Shown here: positions 1-9,532 of the stretch, piece after piece
Position numbering within the stretch: the first letter of the stretch is position 1
How the letters are laid out: each line of letters opens with the position of its first letter
Source of the DNA: Gordonia sp. SL306
Lineage (GTDB): Bacteria; Actinomycetota; Actinomycetes; Mycobacteriales; Mycobacteriaceae
Length of the DNA stretch: 64,000 bases
Reading direction: 5' to 3'
Assembly (NCBI RefSeq): GCF_026625785.1
Contig: NZ_CP113063.1
Coordinates: 372,001 to 436,000, forward strand
Translations under genes and position numbers: made by a program
The notes under the pieces: generated by a model
The model's database searches: none
Told to the model about the DNA's origin: nothing
Seen by the model: the letters and a program-made list of their open reading frames with translations, nothing else

Positions 1-157
1 GACGTACCTCGCGGCCGCAGGCCTCGCCGACCAGATTCGGCCAGATCCTCGGGTCGTCGGCGGCGAGCCCGCCGGACGGGCCGTAATAGGCCAACGAGTC
101 GGAGAGGATCAGGACCGTACCGTCCGAACGTCCGGACGACGGCGCCGGGAGGGTCAT
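1..157 (-). CDS. octT: Diglucosylglycerate octanoyltransferase (OctT), N-terminal part; cut by window edge
   Basis: Only the first 52 codons are inside the window. They read from an ATG at 157 that overlaps the TGA of gpgP as ATGA. The fragment carries [10 protein letters not shown], which fits the nucleophile block of an SGNH/GDSL-type esterase fold with Ser as catalytic residue. In mycobacteria the gene directly downstream of gpgP (Rv2418c) is OctT, which acylates diglucosylglycerate during methylglucose lipopolysaccharide synthesis. The identity rests on this short motif plus the conserved order nadD-rsfS-gpgP-octT, so the function is inferred mostly from context. Confidence 0.75.
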   Translation of the reverse strand, partial: MTLPAPSSGRSDGTVLILSDSLAYYGPSGGLAADDPRIWPNLVGEACGREVR

Positions 158-867
158 TGGACGGCCGCGTCGGCGCTCTCGGCCGACGCGTTCCAGACGT
201 CGAGCCGCCATCGTGGCGGACTCCCCGGGACGCCGTGCCCCGACAGTTGCACCCAGCTGGTGTTGGCGAGCCCGCCGAACACCGGCCACGATGTCTCCGG
301 GAGATCGAGGAGCGCCGCGGTCAATGCGGCGATGACACCGCCATGCGCGACGAGCACGACGGGAGCCTCCGGATTGTCGCCGGTCCCCCATTCGTCGAGA
401 TCGGCGACGAGTTCCTCCACGAGCGGCACGGCCCTGCGGGCCACGTCGATCCGGCTCTCGCCGTTCGGAGGACGCCAACCGGCGTCGTCGCGCCAGATCC
501 GCCGCGCACCCGGCATGACGTCGTCGACCTCGTGGTGGGTCATCCCCTGCCAGTCGCCGAGATGGGTCTCACGCAGTCGCTGATCGGTGTCGACCGACAG
601 TCCGGTGCTGCGCGCGAGCGCTTCGGCGGTGTCCCGGGCACGCGTGAGATCCGACGACCTGATGAGCATCGGGGCGCGCTTCGCGAGCACCTCCGCCGCG
701 GCAGCTGCCTGCCGGACCCCGAGAGCCGAGAGATCGGTGTCGAGTTGCCCCTGCATCCGACTGGTGGCGTTGTACTCGGTCTGGCCGTGCCGCAACAGGA
801 TGAGGCGCCGCACCACCGGTGTCAGTCGCTCGACCGTGGTGTCGTGCGAATCGGGTCCCCCGCTCAT
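154..867 (-). CDS. gpgP: Histidine phosphatase, probable glucosyl-3-phosphoglycerate phosphatase
   Basis: This is a 237-residue histidine phosphatase (phosphoglycerate-mutase fold). The catalytic RHG lies in [10 protein letters not shown] (His27), and the second catalytic His is in [10 protein letters not shown] near residue 178. The reading frame is open further upstream. The start chosen is the ATG at 867, because it overlaps the rsfS stop as ATGA and the upstream extension looks like out-of-frame rsfS sequence. The mycobacterial orthologue (Rv2419c) dephosphorylates glucosyl-3-phosphoglycerate, the second step of methylglucose lipopolysaccharide synthesis. Its place between rsfS and octT supports that role over a generic phosphoglycerate mutase. 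Confidence 0.85.
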   Translation of the reverse strand: MSGGPDSHDTTVERLTPVVRRLILLRHGQTEYNATSRMQGQLDTDLSALGVRQAAAAAEVLAKRAPMLIRSSDLTRARDTAEALARSTGLSVDTDQRLRETHLGDWQGMTHHEVDDVMPGARRIWRDDAGWRPPNGESRIDVARRAVPLVEELVADLDEWGTGDNPEAPVVLVAHGGVIAALTAALLDLPETSWPVFGGLANTSWVQLSGHGVPGSPPRWRLDVWNASAESADAAVQ

Positions 868-1226
868 CCCAGGCCGTCCACCTCGATGATCGGGCAGTCC
901 TGCCACAGCCGTTCGAGCGCGTAGAACTGTCGCTCGTCGCTGTGCTGGATGTGCACCACGATGTCGGCGTAGTCGATCAGCGCCCACCGCCCCTCCCGGG
1001 TGCCCTCACGACGTACCGGCTTGTACCCCGCCTCGCGGAGTTTGTCCTCCACCTCGTCCACGATCGATGTCACCTGCCGCTCGTTGTCGGCAGAGGCGAT
1101 CACGAAGATGTCGGTGATGACGAGTTGTTCGGAGACGTCGATGACGGTGACGTCATGCGCGAGTTTGTCGGCGGCGGCGAATGCCGCGACCTTGGCCATC
1201 TCCAGCGCTTCGGCTGTGGCAGTCAC
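864..1226 (-). CDS. rsfS: Ribosome silencing factor RsfS
   Basis: The product is 120 residues, the usual size for RsfS/Iojap proteins. It has the family signatures DIFVIASADNERQV and GRWALIDYADIVVHI followed by a C-terminal YALERLW. RsfS binds ribosomal protein L14 on the large subunit and blocks subunit joining when nutrients are short. The gene follows nadD by 60 bases and overlaps gpgP by four, the arrangement found across actinobacteria. Nothing unusual is visible. Confidence 0.93.
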   Translation of the reverse strand: MTATAEALEMAKVAAFAAADKLAHDVTVIDVSEQLVITDIFVIASADNERQVTSIVDEVEDKLREAGYKPVRREGTREGRWALIDYADIVVHIQHSDERQFYALERLWQDCPIIEVDGLG

Positions 1227-1286
1227 GGGTGTCCTTCCATCGGATGTTTCGGGGCGGTCGCAACCGGATCGGTCGCACCAGATCGA

Positions 1287-1994
1287 TCAGGGAGCGGAAA
1301 CGCCCGGCGAGGATGCCCTCGGTGAACGGTACAGCTTGCGTTTGGCGATGTACTGGACCACACCGTCGGGAACCAGGTACCACACCGGTCTCCCGCCGGC
1401 CGCGCGGGCGCGGCACTCGGTGGACGAGATCGCCAGCGCCGGGATCTCGAGCATCTGCAGGGTGTCCGGGGGCAGCGCCTCGAGGTGCTGCGCCAGGTGC
1501 TTGGCATGGAGTTCGTACCCGGGCCTGCTCACACCGATGAAGTTGGCGAGTTCGAAGAGTTCCTCCCAGTCCTGCCAGGACAGGATCGACTCGAGCGCAT
1601 CGGCTCCGGTGATGAAGTAGAGCTCGGCTTCCGGATGCATGCTGCGCAGATCACGCAGGGTGTCGACGGTATAGGTGTCGCCCTCCCGCTCGATGTCGAC
1701 ACGGCTCACGGTGAACCGCGGATTGGACGCGGTGGCGATCACCGTCATCAGGTAGCGGTCCTCGGCCGGGCTCACCGCGCGTGCCTGCTCGGCTTTCACC
1801 ACTGCGGCGTCGTCGTCGGCGAGTTTCTGCCACGGCCGGCCGGTCGGCACAAAGATGACCTCGTCGAGGGAGAACCGGTGCCCCACCTCGCTGGCCGCGA
1901 CGAGGTGGCCGTTGTGGATCGGATCGAATGTGCCACCCATGATGCCGATACGGCGTGCACGCGGCTGCTGTTGCAACGGGCGGTCGGTGGCCAT
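1287..1994 (-). CDS. nadD: Nicotinate-nucleotide adenylyltransferase
   Basis: This 235-residue enzyme adenylates nicotinate mononucleotide to deamido-NAD in NAD biosynthesis. The nucleotidyltransferase motif [12 protein letters not shown] lies near residue 19, and the C-terminal ISSTECR matches the ISxTxxR motif. The frame is open to 2216. The ATG at 1994 was chosen because it leaves a short N-terminus before the first beta strand, while the longer version reads through low-complexity arginine/serine sequence typical of an unselected frame. It leads the nadD-rsfS-gpgP-octT set. Confidence 0.93.
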   Translation of the reverse strand: MATDRPLQQQPRARRIGIMGGTFDPIHNGHLVAASEVGHRFSLDEVIFVPTGRPWQKLADDDAAVVKAEQARAVSPAEDRYLMTVIATASNPRFTVSRVDIEREGDTYTVDTLRDLRSMHPEAELYFITGADALESILSWQDWEELFELANFIGVSRPGYELHAKHLAQHLEALPPDTLQMLEIPALAISSTECRARAAGGRPVWYLVPDGVVQYIAKRKLYRSPRASSPGVSAP

Positions 1995-2046
1995 GAGGTG
2001 TGAGTTTACGCGGTCGGCGCCACGTGCCCGCCCGGCCCGGGCCGGA

Positions 2047-3498
2047 TCACACCGGGAGCAGATCTGCGATCGCCCGGCCGAGCTGGGTCGCGTTCCGGCA
2101 TTCGAACATCTCGATGATCTCGGCGTATTCGATCGCCGCGGAGTCGCCGGTGCCCCAATTGCGCTCCGCCTCGGGATTGAGCCAGTACGCGTGCCGGGCA
2201 CGGTCGGTGAGTTCACGCAGCGCGCCGAGATGAGGGTCGTGATAGTTCGTGCGTCCGTCGCCGAGGATCAGCAACGCCCCGCGATGGGTGAGCGACTCGC
2301 CGTACTCCTCGACGAACCCGCGCAGCATGTTGCCGTAGTCGGAATGCCCGTCCCGCGTACTGATCCGCGCGGTGGTGATCATCCGGTGCATGCTCGCACC
2401 GAAGTCCTCGTCGTCGGCGCCGCGGTCGAAGAAGTCGGTGACCTCGTCGACGGTGTCCACGAACGCGAATACTCGCACCTTCGAGAATTGTTGGCGCAGT
2501 GCGTAAACCAGCCGCAGCGTGAACTGCGAGAAACCGGCGACCGATCCCGAGACATCGCAGATCACGACGAGTTCGGGCCGGCCGGGCCGCGGCTTTCGAT
2601 GGCTCAGTTCGATCGGCACGCCGCCGGTGGACATCGACGCGCGGAGCGTCTTGCGGACATCGACGGCACCGCGGTGCGAACGGCGACGTCGGATCTCCAG
2701 CTTCGCGGCGAGCAATCGCGCGAGCGGCTGGATGGTCCGTCGGATCTCGGCGAGATCCTTCGCGCCCGCGCTGAGGAAGTTGATGTTCTCGGGCAGCGGC
2801 GGCACGGCGTAGTCGGCGACCCGGTCGCGTCCGTTGCGACCCGCCATCCGACGCTGCGTCTCCGCCTCGATGGCGGCCCGCAGCTCCCCTGCCCGGGCGC
2901 GGGCGGCGCGACGGTGGAGGGGGTCGGTGCCGGGGCGGTCGCCGCCCGCGCCGTCGTCGTCTCCCCCGCCCGCCATGGCCGCCGCGATCCGCGCGATCAG
3001 AGTCTGCGGGTTGACCGTCGACAGCGCCTGATACGCCGAGAACGCCTCACCACGCGTCGAGTCGTATCGGCCGAGCTGATCGACGATGAGGGCGATCATC
3101 TGGTCGAGCCGACCATCCGCATCGGCCTCGTCGTCGGCGAGCATGTCGGCGACCATCTCGCGCATCGCCTCCACGTCGATCTCCCCGTCCGGTGTCCGCG
3201 GCAGATCTGTCGCCGTCGTCCGCGCGCCGGTGCCCAGTGGGAACCAGAGGTCGAAGACCGTGTCGAACACCCTGCGGTGCATCTGGTCACTGATCAACGT
3301 GGTGGCCAGTCCCTCACGGAGGCTGCGCCGGTCGAGGAGGTCGAGGACCTCCATCGCCTGCGCGGCGTCGATGAGCGACGACGGCCCGACGACCATTCCG
3401 CGGCGCCGCAACTCGTCGACGAACCCGGTGAGGTGGGCGATCATCGGCACCTCGTCGGTGCCAGCGGCACCCGACCCGGCGGACCCGTCGGTCGACAT
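2047..3498 (-). CDS. VWA domain-containing protein of the CoxE type
   Basis: This 483-residue protein has a C-terminal von Willebrand A domain. The metal-binding MIDAS begins at DVSGSVAG (about residue 314), with later acidic residues in [12 protein letters not shown]. The start ATG shares one base with the stop of the MoxR-type ATPase upstream (TGATG), so translation is likely coupled. MoxR ATPase plus CoxE/VWA pairs act as chaperones for metal cofactor insertion or complex assembly, and the pair matches Rv2426c-Rv2425c in M. tuberculosis. The client protein is unknown, and nothing in the window identifies it. Confidence 0.85.
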   Translation of the reverse strand: MSTDGSAGSGAAGTDEVPMIAHLTGFVDELRRRGMVVGPSSLIDAAQAMEVLDLLDRRSLREGLATTLISDQMHRRVFDTVFDLWFPLGTGARTTATDLPRTPDGEIDVEAMREMVADMLADDEADADGRLDQMIALIVDQLGRYDSTRGEAFSAYQALSTVNPQTLIARIAAAMAGGGDDDGAGGDRPGTDPLHRRAARARAGELRAAIEAETQRRMAGRNGRDRVADYAVPPLPENINFLSAGAKDLAEIRRTIQPLARLLAAKLEIRRRRSHRGAVDVRKTLRASMSTGGVPIELSHRKPRPGRPELVVICDVSGSVAGFSQFTLRLVYALRQQFSKVRVFAFVDTVDEVTDFFDRGADDEDFGASMHRMITTARISTRDGHSDYGNMLRGFVEEYGESLTHRGALLILGDGRTNYHDPHLGALRELTDRARHAYWLNPEAERNWGTGDSAAIEYAEIIEMFECRNATQLGRAIADLLPV

Positions 3499-4427
3499 CA
3501 GCCCAGCTTGAGTTCTTTGAGGGCCGTCTTGAGGTCCGGTCGGTGCTTGAGCACCACTCCCAGGGTGCGGGCGATGAGGCCGTCATCGAGCTTGCCGCCG
3601 GCCCCGGAACCACTCGACTCGCCGGCGCCCAGCGCGAGCAGGGTGTTGGCCCAGTCGATAGTCTCGGCCACCGACGGCTTCTTCCGGATGTCGAGGGTGC
3701 GCAACACACCGACGACACGCACCAGTTCGGCGGACAGCGCATCCGACAGTCCCGGCACGCGCGAAGCCAGGATCTCCCGCTCACGGGCGGCGTCCGGGAA
3801 GTCGATGTAGAGGTAGAGACAGCGACGTTTGAGCGCCTCCGAGAGGTCCCGGGTCGCGTTCGACGTCAGGATCACCACCGGGCGCCGGGTCGCGGCCACC
3901 GTGCCCATCTCCGGGATGGTCACGGCGAAATCGCTGAGCACCTCCAGGAGCAGGCCCTCCATGTCGACATCGGCCTTGTCGACCTCGTCGATGAGCAGCA
4001 CCGTCGGCTCCGACCGTGAGATCGCCTTCAGCAGCGGCCGGGGCAGCAGGAACTCATCCGAGAAGATGTCGGCTTTCGCCTCGTCCCATTCACGACTACC
4101 GGTCGCCTGGATGTGCAGGATCTGCTTGGCGTGGTTCCACTCGTAGAGCGCACGTGCCTCGTCGATGCCCTCGTAGCACTGCAGGCGGATGAACTCCGCG
4201 TCGGTCGCCTGCGAGATCGCCCTCGCCAGTTCGGTTTTGCCGACCCCGGCCGGACCTTCGACGAGCAATGGCTTGCCGAGACGATCGGCGAGGTACGTGG
4301 ACGTCGCGGTGGCGTCGTCGGCGAGGTAACCGGTCGACCGCAGCCGGGAGACCACGTCGGCGACATCACCGAACGAGGGAACCGTGGCCGGACCACCGCC
4401 GGCCGCAGTGGCCGCGTCGCCCATCAT
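3498..4427 (-). CDS. MoxR-family AAA+ ATPase
   Basis: This 309-residue AAA+ protein carries a Walker A motif GPAGVGKTE (about residues 60-68) and Walker [13 protein letters not shown] sensor-1-like stretch [20 protein letters not shown] follows. Two ATG codons lie in tandem. The first, at 4427, overlaps the proA stop as ATGA and is preferred. The frame is open far upstream, but that part is arginine-rich shadow sequence opposite proA. It forms a translationally coupled pair with the VWA protein downstream and probably remodels a client complex together with it. Confidence 0.87.
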   Translation of the reverse strand: MMGDAATAAGGGPATVPSFGDVADVVSRLRSTGYLADDATATSTYLADRLGKPLLVEGPAGVGKTELARAISQATDAEFIRLQCYEGIDEARALYEWNHAKQILHIQATGSREWDEAKADIFSDEFLLPRPLLKAISRSEPTVLLIDEVDKADVDMEGLLLEVLSDFAVTIPEMGTVAATRRPVVILTSNATRDLSEALKRRCLYLYIDFPDAAREREILASRVPGLSDALSAELVRVVGVLRTLDIRKKPSVAETIDWANTLLALGAGESSGSGAGGKLDDGLIARTLGVVLKHRPDLKTALKELKLG

Positions 4428-5701
4428 GCGGGCCGGATGTGGCCGTCGCCCCAGACGATCCACTTGGTCGAGGTCAGCTCGGGCAGACCCATCGGCCCAC
4501 GCGCATGGAGTTTCTGGGTCGAGATCCCGATCTCCGCGCCGAAGCCGAACTGTTCTCCGTCGGTGAATGCCGTGGAGGCGTTGACCATCACTGCTGCCGC
4601 GTCGACGCGGGAGGTGAACTCGCGGGCGGCCGCGAGATCGGTGGTCACGATCGCCTCGGTGTGGCCGGTGCCGTAGGTGTCGATGTGCGCGACTGCGGCG
4701 TCGAGTCCGTCGACGATCTTCATCGCCACGTCCATCGACAGGTACTCCTCGGCCCAATCGGTCTCGGTGGCCGGCTCCATCCCCGGCTCGTCGCCGTGGA
4801 TGACCACTCCCTGCGCCTGGAGGGCCTGCCGGATCTTCGGCAGCGCGTCGCCTGCGACGGCCTTGTCGATCAGCACTGTCTCGGCGGTGTTGCAGACGCT
4901 GGGGCGCCGCGTCTTGGAGTTCAAGATGATCCGGGTCGCGACATCGACATCGGCGAGCGCGTGGACGTAGACGTGGCAGTTGCCGGTGCCGGTCTCGATC
5001 GTCGGGACCGTGGCGTTGGCGACGACCGCGTTGATGAGTCCGGCGCCACCGCGCGGGATCACCACGTCGACCAGACCCCGTGCGCGGATCAGGGCGGTGA
5101 CGCTGGAGCGATCCTCACTGGGCAGCAACGCGACCGCATCGGCGCTCACGCCCTTGGCGCGCAGCACTTCCCGCAGAACGCGCACCAGCTCGGCGTTGGA
5201 ATCGGCGGCCGACGACGAGCCGCGCAACAGTACTGCGTTGCCCGATTTGAACGCGATCCCGAAGGCGTCGACAGTGACGTTCGGACGGGCCTCGTAGACC
5301 ATCCCGACCACACCGAGCGGCACTCGTACCTGCCGGAGTTCGAGACCGTTCGGAAGCGTCTTGCCGGAGACGACCACGCCGATCGGGTCGGGCAGTACCG
5401 CCACCTGTCGGAGACCGTCGGCGATTCCGGTGATCCGATCCGGGGTCAGTCGTAGACGATCGATCAGGTTCGCCTCGGTGCCGTCGTTCTCGGCACGGAC
5501 GACATCGGCGGCGTTGGCGGCGAGGATGGCCTCGGCGTCGGCTTCGATCGCCTCTGCGGCGGCGAGCAGGATCTCGTTCTTGGCCGCTGTGGTCAGACCT
5601 GCCAGCGTCCTCGACGCGATCCTGGCCGCCTTGGCCAGCCCCCTGACGACCTTCTCTATGTCGGCCGTCTCCACGCCCGGTACGGCGGTGGGTGCACTCA
5701 T
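4424..5701 (-). CDS. proA: Glutamate-5-semialdehyde dehydrogenase
   Basis: The 425-residue product is the normal length for ProA, which reduces gamma-glutamyl phosphate to glutamate-5-semialdehyde with NADPH in proline synthesis. Family features include [16 protein letters not shown], the nucleotide-binding LLRGSSSA, and the catalytic cysteine region [14 protein letters not shown]. The ATG at 5701 is followed by a typical alpha-helical N-terminus. The gene overlaps the ATPase downstream by four bases. proB is not in the window. Confidence 0.95.
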   Translation of the reverse strand: MSAPTAVPGVETADIEKVVRGLAKAARIASRTLAGLTTAAKNEILLAAAEAIEADAEAILAANAADVVRAENDGTEANLIDRLRLTPDRITGIADGLRQVAVLPDPIGVVVSGKTLPNGLELRQVRVPLGVVGMVYEARPNVTVDAFGIAFKSGNAVLLRGSSSAADSNAELVRVLREVLRAKGVSADAVALLPSEDRSSVTALIRARGLVDVVIPRGGAGLINAVVANATVPTIETGTGNCHVYVHALADVDVATRIILNSKTRRPSVCNTAETVLIDKAVAGDALPKIRQALQAQGVVIHGDEPGMEPATETDWAEEYLSMDVAMKIVDGLDAAVAHIDTYGTGHTEAIVTTDLAAAREFTSRVDAAAVMVNASTAFTDGEQFGFGAEIGISTQKLHARGPMGLPELTSTKWIVWGDGHIRPA

Positions 5702-6032
5702 GGATTCCTCGACTTCACGTGCGGAATTATGTCGCTCTCCAGACTAACGCGGTCTGCCGAGACGCAAACAGTGCGGTGCATTCACGACCGGAGTCGGACC
5801 ACCGACCACGTGCCCCTGTTGACCACACCACAGTGCGCCGTAACCCGGCTCCGGATGCGGGAGATGGTCCGTTCCATCTGCATGCCTCTGTTGACCGCGA
5901 TGGTGGCAGCTCAATCTCTGAGAATCACCGGATATGGCACGAGCGGCCGAGTGCGCAATTCCCAGCTCCCCGACCGGCGAACCACTCAGGGTGAGGAAAT
6001 CCGAATCGTCCACCACCATGCCACAGCCGTAC
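5702..6032. other. Intergenic stretch upstream of proA, no gene recognised
   Basis: About 330 bases between the proA start and the nuclease stop hold only short frames with no recognisable protein. Composition is visibly less GC-rich than in the neighbouring genes. A near-identical 14-base direct repeat, TGCCYCTGTTGACC, occurs at 5811-5824 and 5883-5896, and each copy includes a TTGACC hexamer resembling a -35 box. No convincing -10 box follows on the plus strand. The proA promoter should lie in the part nearest 5702. Confidence 0.5.
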
Positions 6033-6746
6033 TCAGCACTGTCGCAGTGCTTTTCGTAGTTCTGTCGCCGATGGAGCATCGAGTAGCAGGTGATATGTGG
6101 ACATGATAGTCACGAACTGAATGGAGTACTGACACCGGAATCCCCTGTTCGGCGGCATCCATCGCCCCGGCTCCTGATCCGACTTCGTCTGATTCGACAC
6201 CGCGTCCACGGCCACGAGATTGGCGGGATCGTTGGCCAGGTTCACGCGCGCCGTCGGCGACCACGACCACGCCCCCATGTCCCAGGCGTAGGCCAGCGGC
6301 ACGATGTGGTCGATCTGGACGGCGCCCGCACGGCGGTCGCGCCGGAACACGATGAACTCGCCCGTATAGGGACTGCGGAACTCGCCCGCGACGACGGCTC
6401 GCGGGCAGGACGACACCGCCGCCCGGCGCGTGTCCGTCAGGTCGCGGGCGAGGACGTCGTTACGGGTGTCGCACCCGTTGAATCCTCCCGCGGCCGCTGT
6501 GGCATCGGTCCACGCGGACCCGAATGCTTCGCGCTGGTAATCCCCTCGCGAAGGACGTTGCGCGAGTGCCGAAACCGCCGACAGTGCCCGCAGCGCTCGA
6601 TCGGCGTGCTCGCGCACGGCGGGATCCGACGTCGATCGATCGCTCTGTGCCACTGTCCCGACGGCCACGATCAGCGCGCTCAGAACACATCCGCAGAGGA
6701 TCAGCCACCAACGCAGCGGCCACTCGCCCAAGAACGTCATGGTCAC
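6033..6746 (-). CDS. Membrane-anchored or secreted HNH nuclease-family protein (DUF1524/GmrSD C-terminal type)
   Basis: This protein of about 237 residues begins with one hydrophobic segment (WWLILCGCVLSALIVAVGTVA, residues 13-33) and then a periplasmic or extracellular domain. The domain holds CDTRNDVLARDL, the HNH-like core QIDHIVPLAYAWDMGAW, and the Asn/Lys-rich block ANLVAVDAVSNQTKSDQEPG, which is the layout of the DUF1524 family. Related secreted proteins are common in actinobacteria, and some are annotated as extracellular nucleases. The start is either GTG 6746 or ATG 6740. It sits alone between proA and recG, so its role is not fixed by context. Nuclease activity is inferred from the motif only. 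Confidence 0.75.
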   Translation of the reverse strand: MTMTFLGEWPLRWWLILCGCVLSALIVAVGTVAQSDRSTSDPAVREHADRALRALSAVSALAQRPSRGDYQREAFGSAWTDATAAAGGFNGCDTRNDVLARDLTDTRRAAVSSCPRAVVAGEFRSPYTGEFIVFRRDRRAGAVQIDHIVPLAYAWDMGAWSWSPTARVNLANDPANLVAVDAVSNQTKSDQEPGRWMPPNRGFRCQYSIQFVTIMSTYHLLLDAPSATELRKALRQC

Positions 6747-6853
6747 TTGGACGTCGCCGCGGGCCGCGTCGTTCCATCGCTGCCGGATCGAATCCTCGCA
6801 GCGATCGGGATCACGGACGGCAGCTGTCCGGAATCAGTTTTAGCGTGACGGAC

Positions 6854-7252
6854 ATGAACCTGGTATCGCTCCGAATCATCACCCGATCCGTCAACCGACT
6901 CGTCACCTTCTACGAAACAGTGACCGCATCGCCGGCACGCTGGGCCACACCCGATTTCGCAGAGATCGTCACTCCGGCAGGAACCCTCGCCATCGGCAGT
7001 GAGCGTACCGCTGCACTCTTCGCCGCCGGCACTGTCGAGCCCGCGACGAACCGATCCGTGATCATCGAGTTCCGCGTCGACGACGTGGACGCCGAGTATC
7101 GGCGTCTGGCCGGTCAGGTCGGCGAGGTGGTTCAGGAACCGACCACGATGGCGTGGGGTAACCGGTCAGCCTTGATACGCGACCCGGACGGCAATCTGGT
7201 CAACCTCTTCACCCCGATCACCAGTGCTGCGTTGGCTCGCCAGGACAGGTGA
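6854..7252 (+). CDS. VOC-superfamily (glyoxalase/bleomycin-resistance-like) protein
   Basis: This small protein of 132 residues has a vicinal-oxygen-chelate fold. It starts NLVSLRIITRSVNRLVTFYE, has the mid-domain FRVDDVDAEYRRL, and ends IRDPDGNLVNLFTP, the typical closing strand that supplies a metal-ligand-like position. An in-frame GTG at 6845 would add three residues. Such proteins may be dioxygenases, isomerases or antibiotic-binding proteins, and nothing here indicates the substrate. It runs towards recG and appears to be a single-gene unit. Confidence 0.72.
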   Translation: MNLVSLRIITRSVNRLVTFYETVTASPARWATPDFAEIVTPAGTLAIGSERTAALFAAGTVEPATNRSVIIEFRVDDVDAEYRRLAGQVGEVVQEPTTMAWGNRSALIRDPDGNLVNLFTPITSAALARQDR

Positions 7253-7286
7253 TCCGCTACCAGATGCCTCCGTGCGCTGCGAAACG

Positions 7287-9524
7287 CTACGACTTGTCGA
7301 GGTATTTGACCTTGTTCGGCACGAGGATCGCGTCGACGAGATCGGCGAGCGGACGATGATCGGCCAACGGCAGATCCGCTCCCACGATCTGGTCGGCGAG
7401 GTCGCGTGCGTCGCCGATGACATCGCCGTCACCGAGCAGCGACAGGAAGCGCAGTGACGAGGTACCGCCCGACTGCAGCGATCCGAGGACGTCCCCTTCG
7501 CGTCGTTGTTCGAGATCGACTCGCGCGAGCTCGAATCCGTCGATCGACCCCTCGACCGCGCGCAGCCGCTGCATCGCCTGCGACACCTGCGGGGCCGACG
7601 TCATCAACAGGCACAGGCCGGCATGGCCGCCACGACCGACGCGGCCGCGCAACTGGTGCAACTGACTGACCCCGAACCGCTCGGCATCCACGATCACCAT
7701 CATGGTGGCGTTCGGGACGTCGACGCCGACCTCGATGACGGTTGTCGACACCACCACGTCGACCTCGCCGCGGCCGAACGCATCCATCACCGCGTTCTTC
7801 TCGTCCGCGGGCAGACGCCCGTGGAGCATCTCGATCCGATGGGCCCCGAGCGGACCGGCCAGCAACTCGGCATATTGGTCGACCACCGACGTACTCTTCG
7901 GCGCCTGCCCGTCGTCGTCGCGTTGTGCCTTCTTGTCGTCGACATCGTCGCCGATGCGGGAGCAGACCACGTAGACCTGCCGGCCCGATGCGATCTCCTC
8001 GGCGGCGCGAGCCCATGCGCGGTCGACCCACGCCTCGTTGCCCATCGGGACGACCGACGTGCTGATCGGTTGTCGCCCCCGGGGCAGCTCGGTCAGCGTC
8101 GAGGTCTCCAGGTCGCCGAAGACCGTCATCGCCACGGTCCGCGGGATCGGGGTCGCGGTCATCACCAGGAAGTGCGGCATCAATCCGTCTTTCCCCTTGG
8201 CACGCAATACATCCCGCTGTTCGACGCCGAACCGGTGCTGCTCGTCGACCACCACCATCCCCAGGTCGAAGAAGGTGACGTTCTCCTCCAGCAGTGCATG
8301 GGTTCCGATGACGATCCCCGCGGTACCCGTCACCACGTCGAGAAGGGTCCGTCGCTTACCCGCGGTCTTCATCGACCCGGTCAGCAGTGCGATCGTGGTG
8401 GCTCCCTCGGCGGCGGTCAGCTCGCCTGCCTCGGCGAGGTCGCCGAGCATCGTCCGAATGGTCCGATGGTGCTGGGCCGCAAGAACCTCGGTGGGCGCCA
8501 GGATCGCGCACTGATGACCGTTGTCGACGACGCGCAGCATGGCCAACAGCGATACGAGCGTCTTGCCGGACCCGACCTCGCCCTGCAGCAGCCGGCTCAT
8601 CGGCGCTTCTCGTCCGAGTTCCTCGGTGATCTCGGCGACCACTGTGCGCTGTCCGTCGGTCAGGGTGAACGGCAACCGTTCGAGCAGCCGGTCCTCGAGT
8701 CCGCCGGGCACGTGCGGACACGGCGACGCACTCTCGCCCCGTCCGGCGATCCGGCGTTGCGCGAGGACGGTCTGGATCGCCAGCGCCTCGTCGAACTTCA
8801 GCCGGGCACGGGCCGCGTCGATGTCGTCCTCGGTGTCGGGCAGATGAATCCGGCGCAGGGCGTCGCCGGTACCGATCAGACCACGGTCGGAGCGCTGGTC
8901 CGGGCTGAGCGCGTCCTCGGTCTCCTCGCCGACCTCCATCGCCGCCAGGACCCGGCGGATCGCACCCCAGATGTCCCAGGTCTGGATGTCCTTGGTCGCC
9001 GGGTAGATCGGCACGATGGGGCGGTCGAAGGCGCCCGGGTCGACGTCGCCGCCGGTGATCTCGGCCTCGACGGCGTACATCTCGGAGAGCATCGCGGAAC
9101 CCACCACGCGGTCGACCTCGGGATCGCCGTCGGGGAGGATGGCCCATTCCGGATGCGACAGTTGGACCTTGCCCTGGAAGGTCTTCACCTTCCCGGCCAT
9201 CATCACCCGTGCGCCGGATTTGAGCTGGTGTTGAATGAACTTGGCGTTGAAGAAGTTCGCCTCATAGACGTGGCTGCCGTCGGTGACCGCGACCTTGAGG
9301 AACTGACCATGACGCTTGCGCATCTGGATCATCCGCGAGCCGGTGATCCGGCCGACGATGGTCACCCACTCGTCGTTCTCGGGCAGTTCGTCGTTGGACA
9401 GCTGGCCGTGGCGGACATAGCGGCGCGGTGCGTACCGCAGCAGCTCCCCCACGGTCGACACCGAAAGGGATGCGAGCTTCGTGGCGGTCTTCGGGTCGAG
9501 CGCCACGTCGAGCGCGTCGGACAT
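7287..9524 (-). CDS. recG: ATP-dependent DNA helicase RecG
   Basis: The 745-residue product drives regression of stalled replication forks and Holliday junction processing. An N-terminal wedge/OB region (WVTIVGRITG) precedes the helicase core. The core has Walker A GEVGSGKTLVSL, the DEQH box in VVVDEQHRFGVEQR, TATPIPRT, and a C-terminal motif VI region QLRGRVGRG. ATG 9524 was chosen. A GTG at 9533 that overlaps the upstream TAG by one base would add three residues. The order DAK/FakA-recG is conserved in mycobacteria. Confidence 0.95.
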   Translation of the reverse strand: MSDALDVALDPKTATKLASLSVSTVGELLRYAPRRYVRHGQLSNDELPENDEWVTIVGRITGSRMIQMRKRHGQFLKVAVTDGSHVYEANFFNAKFIQHQLKSGARVMMAGKVKTFQGKVQLSHPEWAILPDGDPEVDRVVGSAMLSEMYAVEAEITGGDVDPGAFDRPIVPIYPATKDIQTWDIWGAIRRVLAAMEVGEETEDALSPDQRSDRGLIGTGDALRRIHLPDTEDDIDAARARLKFDEALAIQTVLAQRRIAGRGESASPCPHVPGGLEDRLLERLPFTLTDGQRTVVAEITEELGREAPMSRLLQGEVGSGKTLVSLLAMLRVVDNGHQCAILAPTEVLAAQHHRTIRTMLGDLAEAGELTAAEGATTIALLTGSMKTAGKRRTLLDVVTGTAGIVIGTHALLEENVTFFDLGMVVVDEQHRFGVEQRDVLRAKGKDGLMPHFLVMTATPIPRTVAMTVFGDLETSTLTELPRGRQPISTSVVPMGNEAWVDRAWARAAEEIASGRQVYVVCSRIGDDVDDKKAQRDDDGQAPKSTSVVDQYAELLAGPLGAHRIEMLHGRLPADEKNAVMDAFGRGEVDVVVSTTVIEVGVDVPNATMMVIVDAERFGVSQLHQLRGRVGRGGHAGLCLLMTSAPQVSQAMQRLRAVEGSIDGFELARVDLEQRREGDVLGSLQSGGTSSLRFLSLLGDGDVIGDARDLADQIVGADLPLADHRPLADLVDAILVPNKVKYLDKS

Positions 9525-9532
9525 CTCAACCA

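Noticed and set aside
1855..3810. A 651-codon open frame on the plus strand opposite the VWA/MoxR genes
   Set aside because: It is a GC-rich antisense shadow: arginine-, histidine- and aspartate-rich with no domain, while the minus-strand frames show clear MIDAS and Walker motifs.
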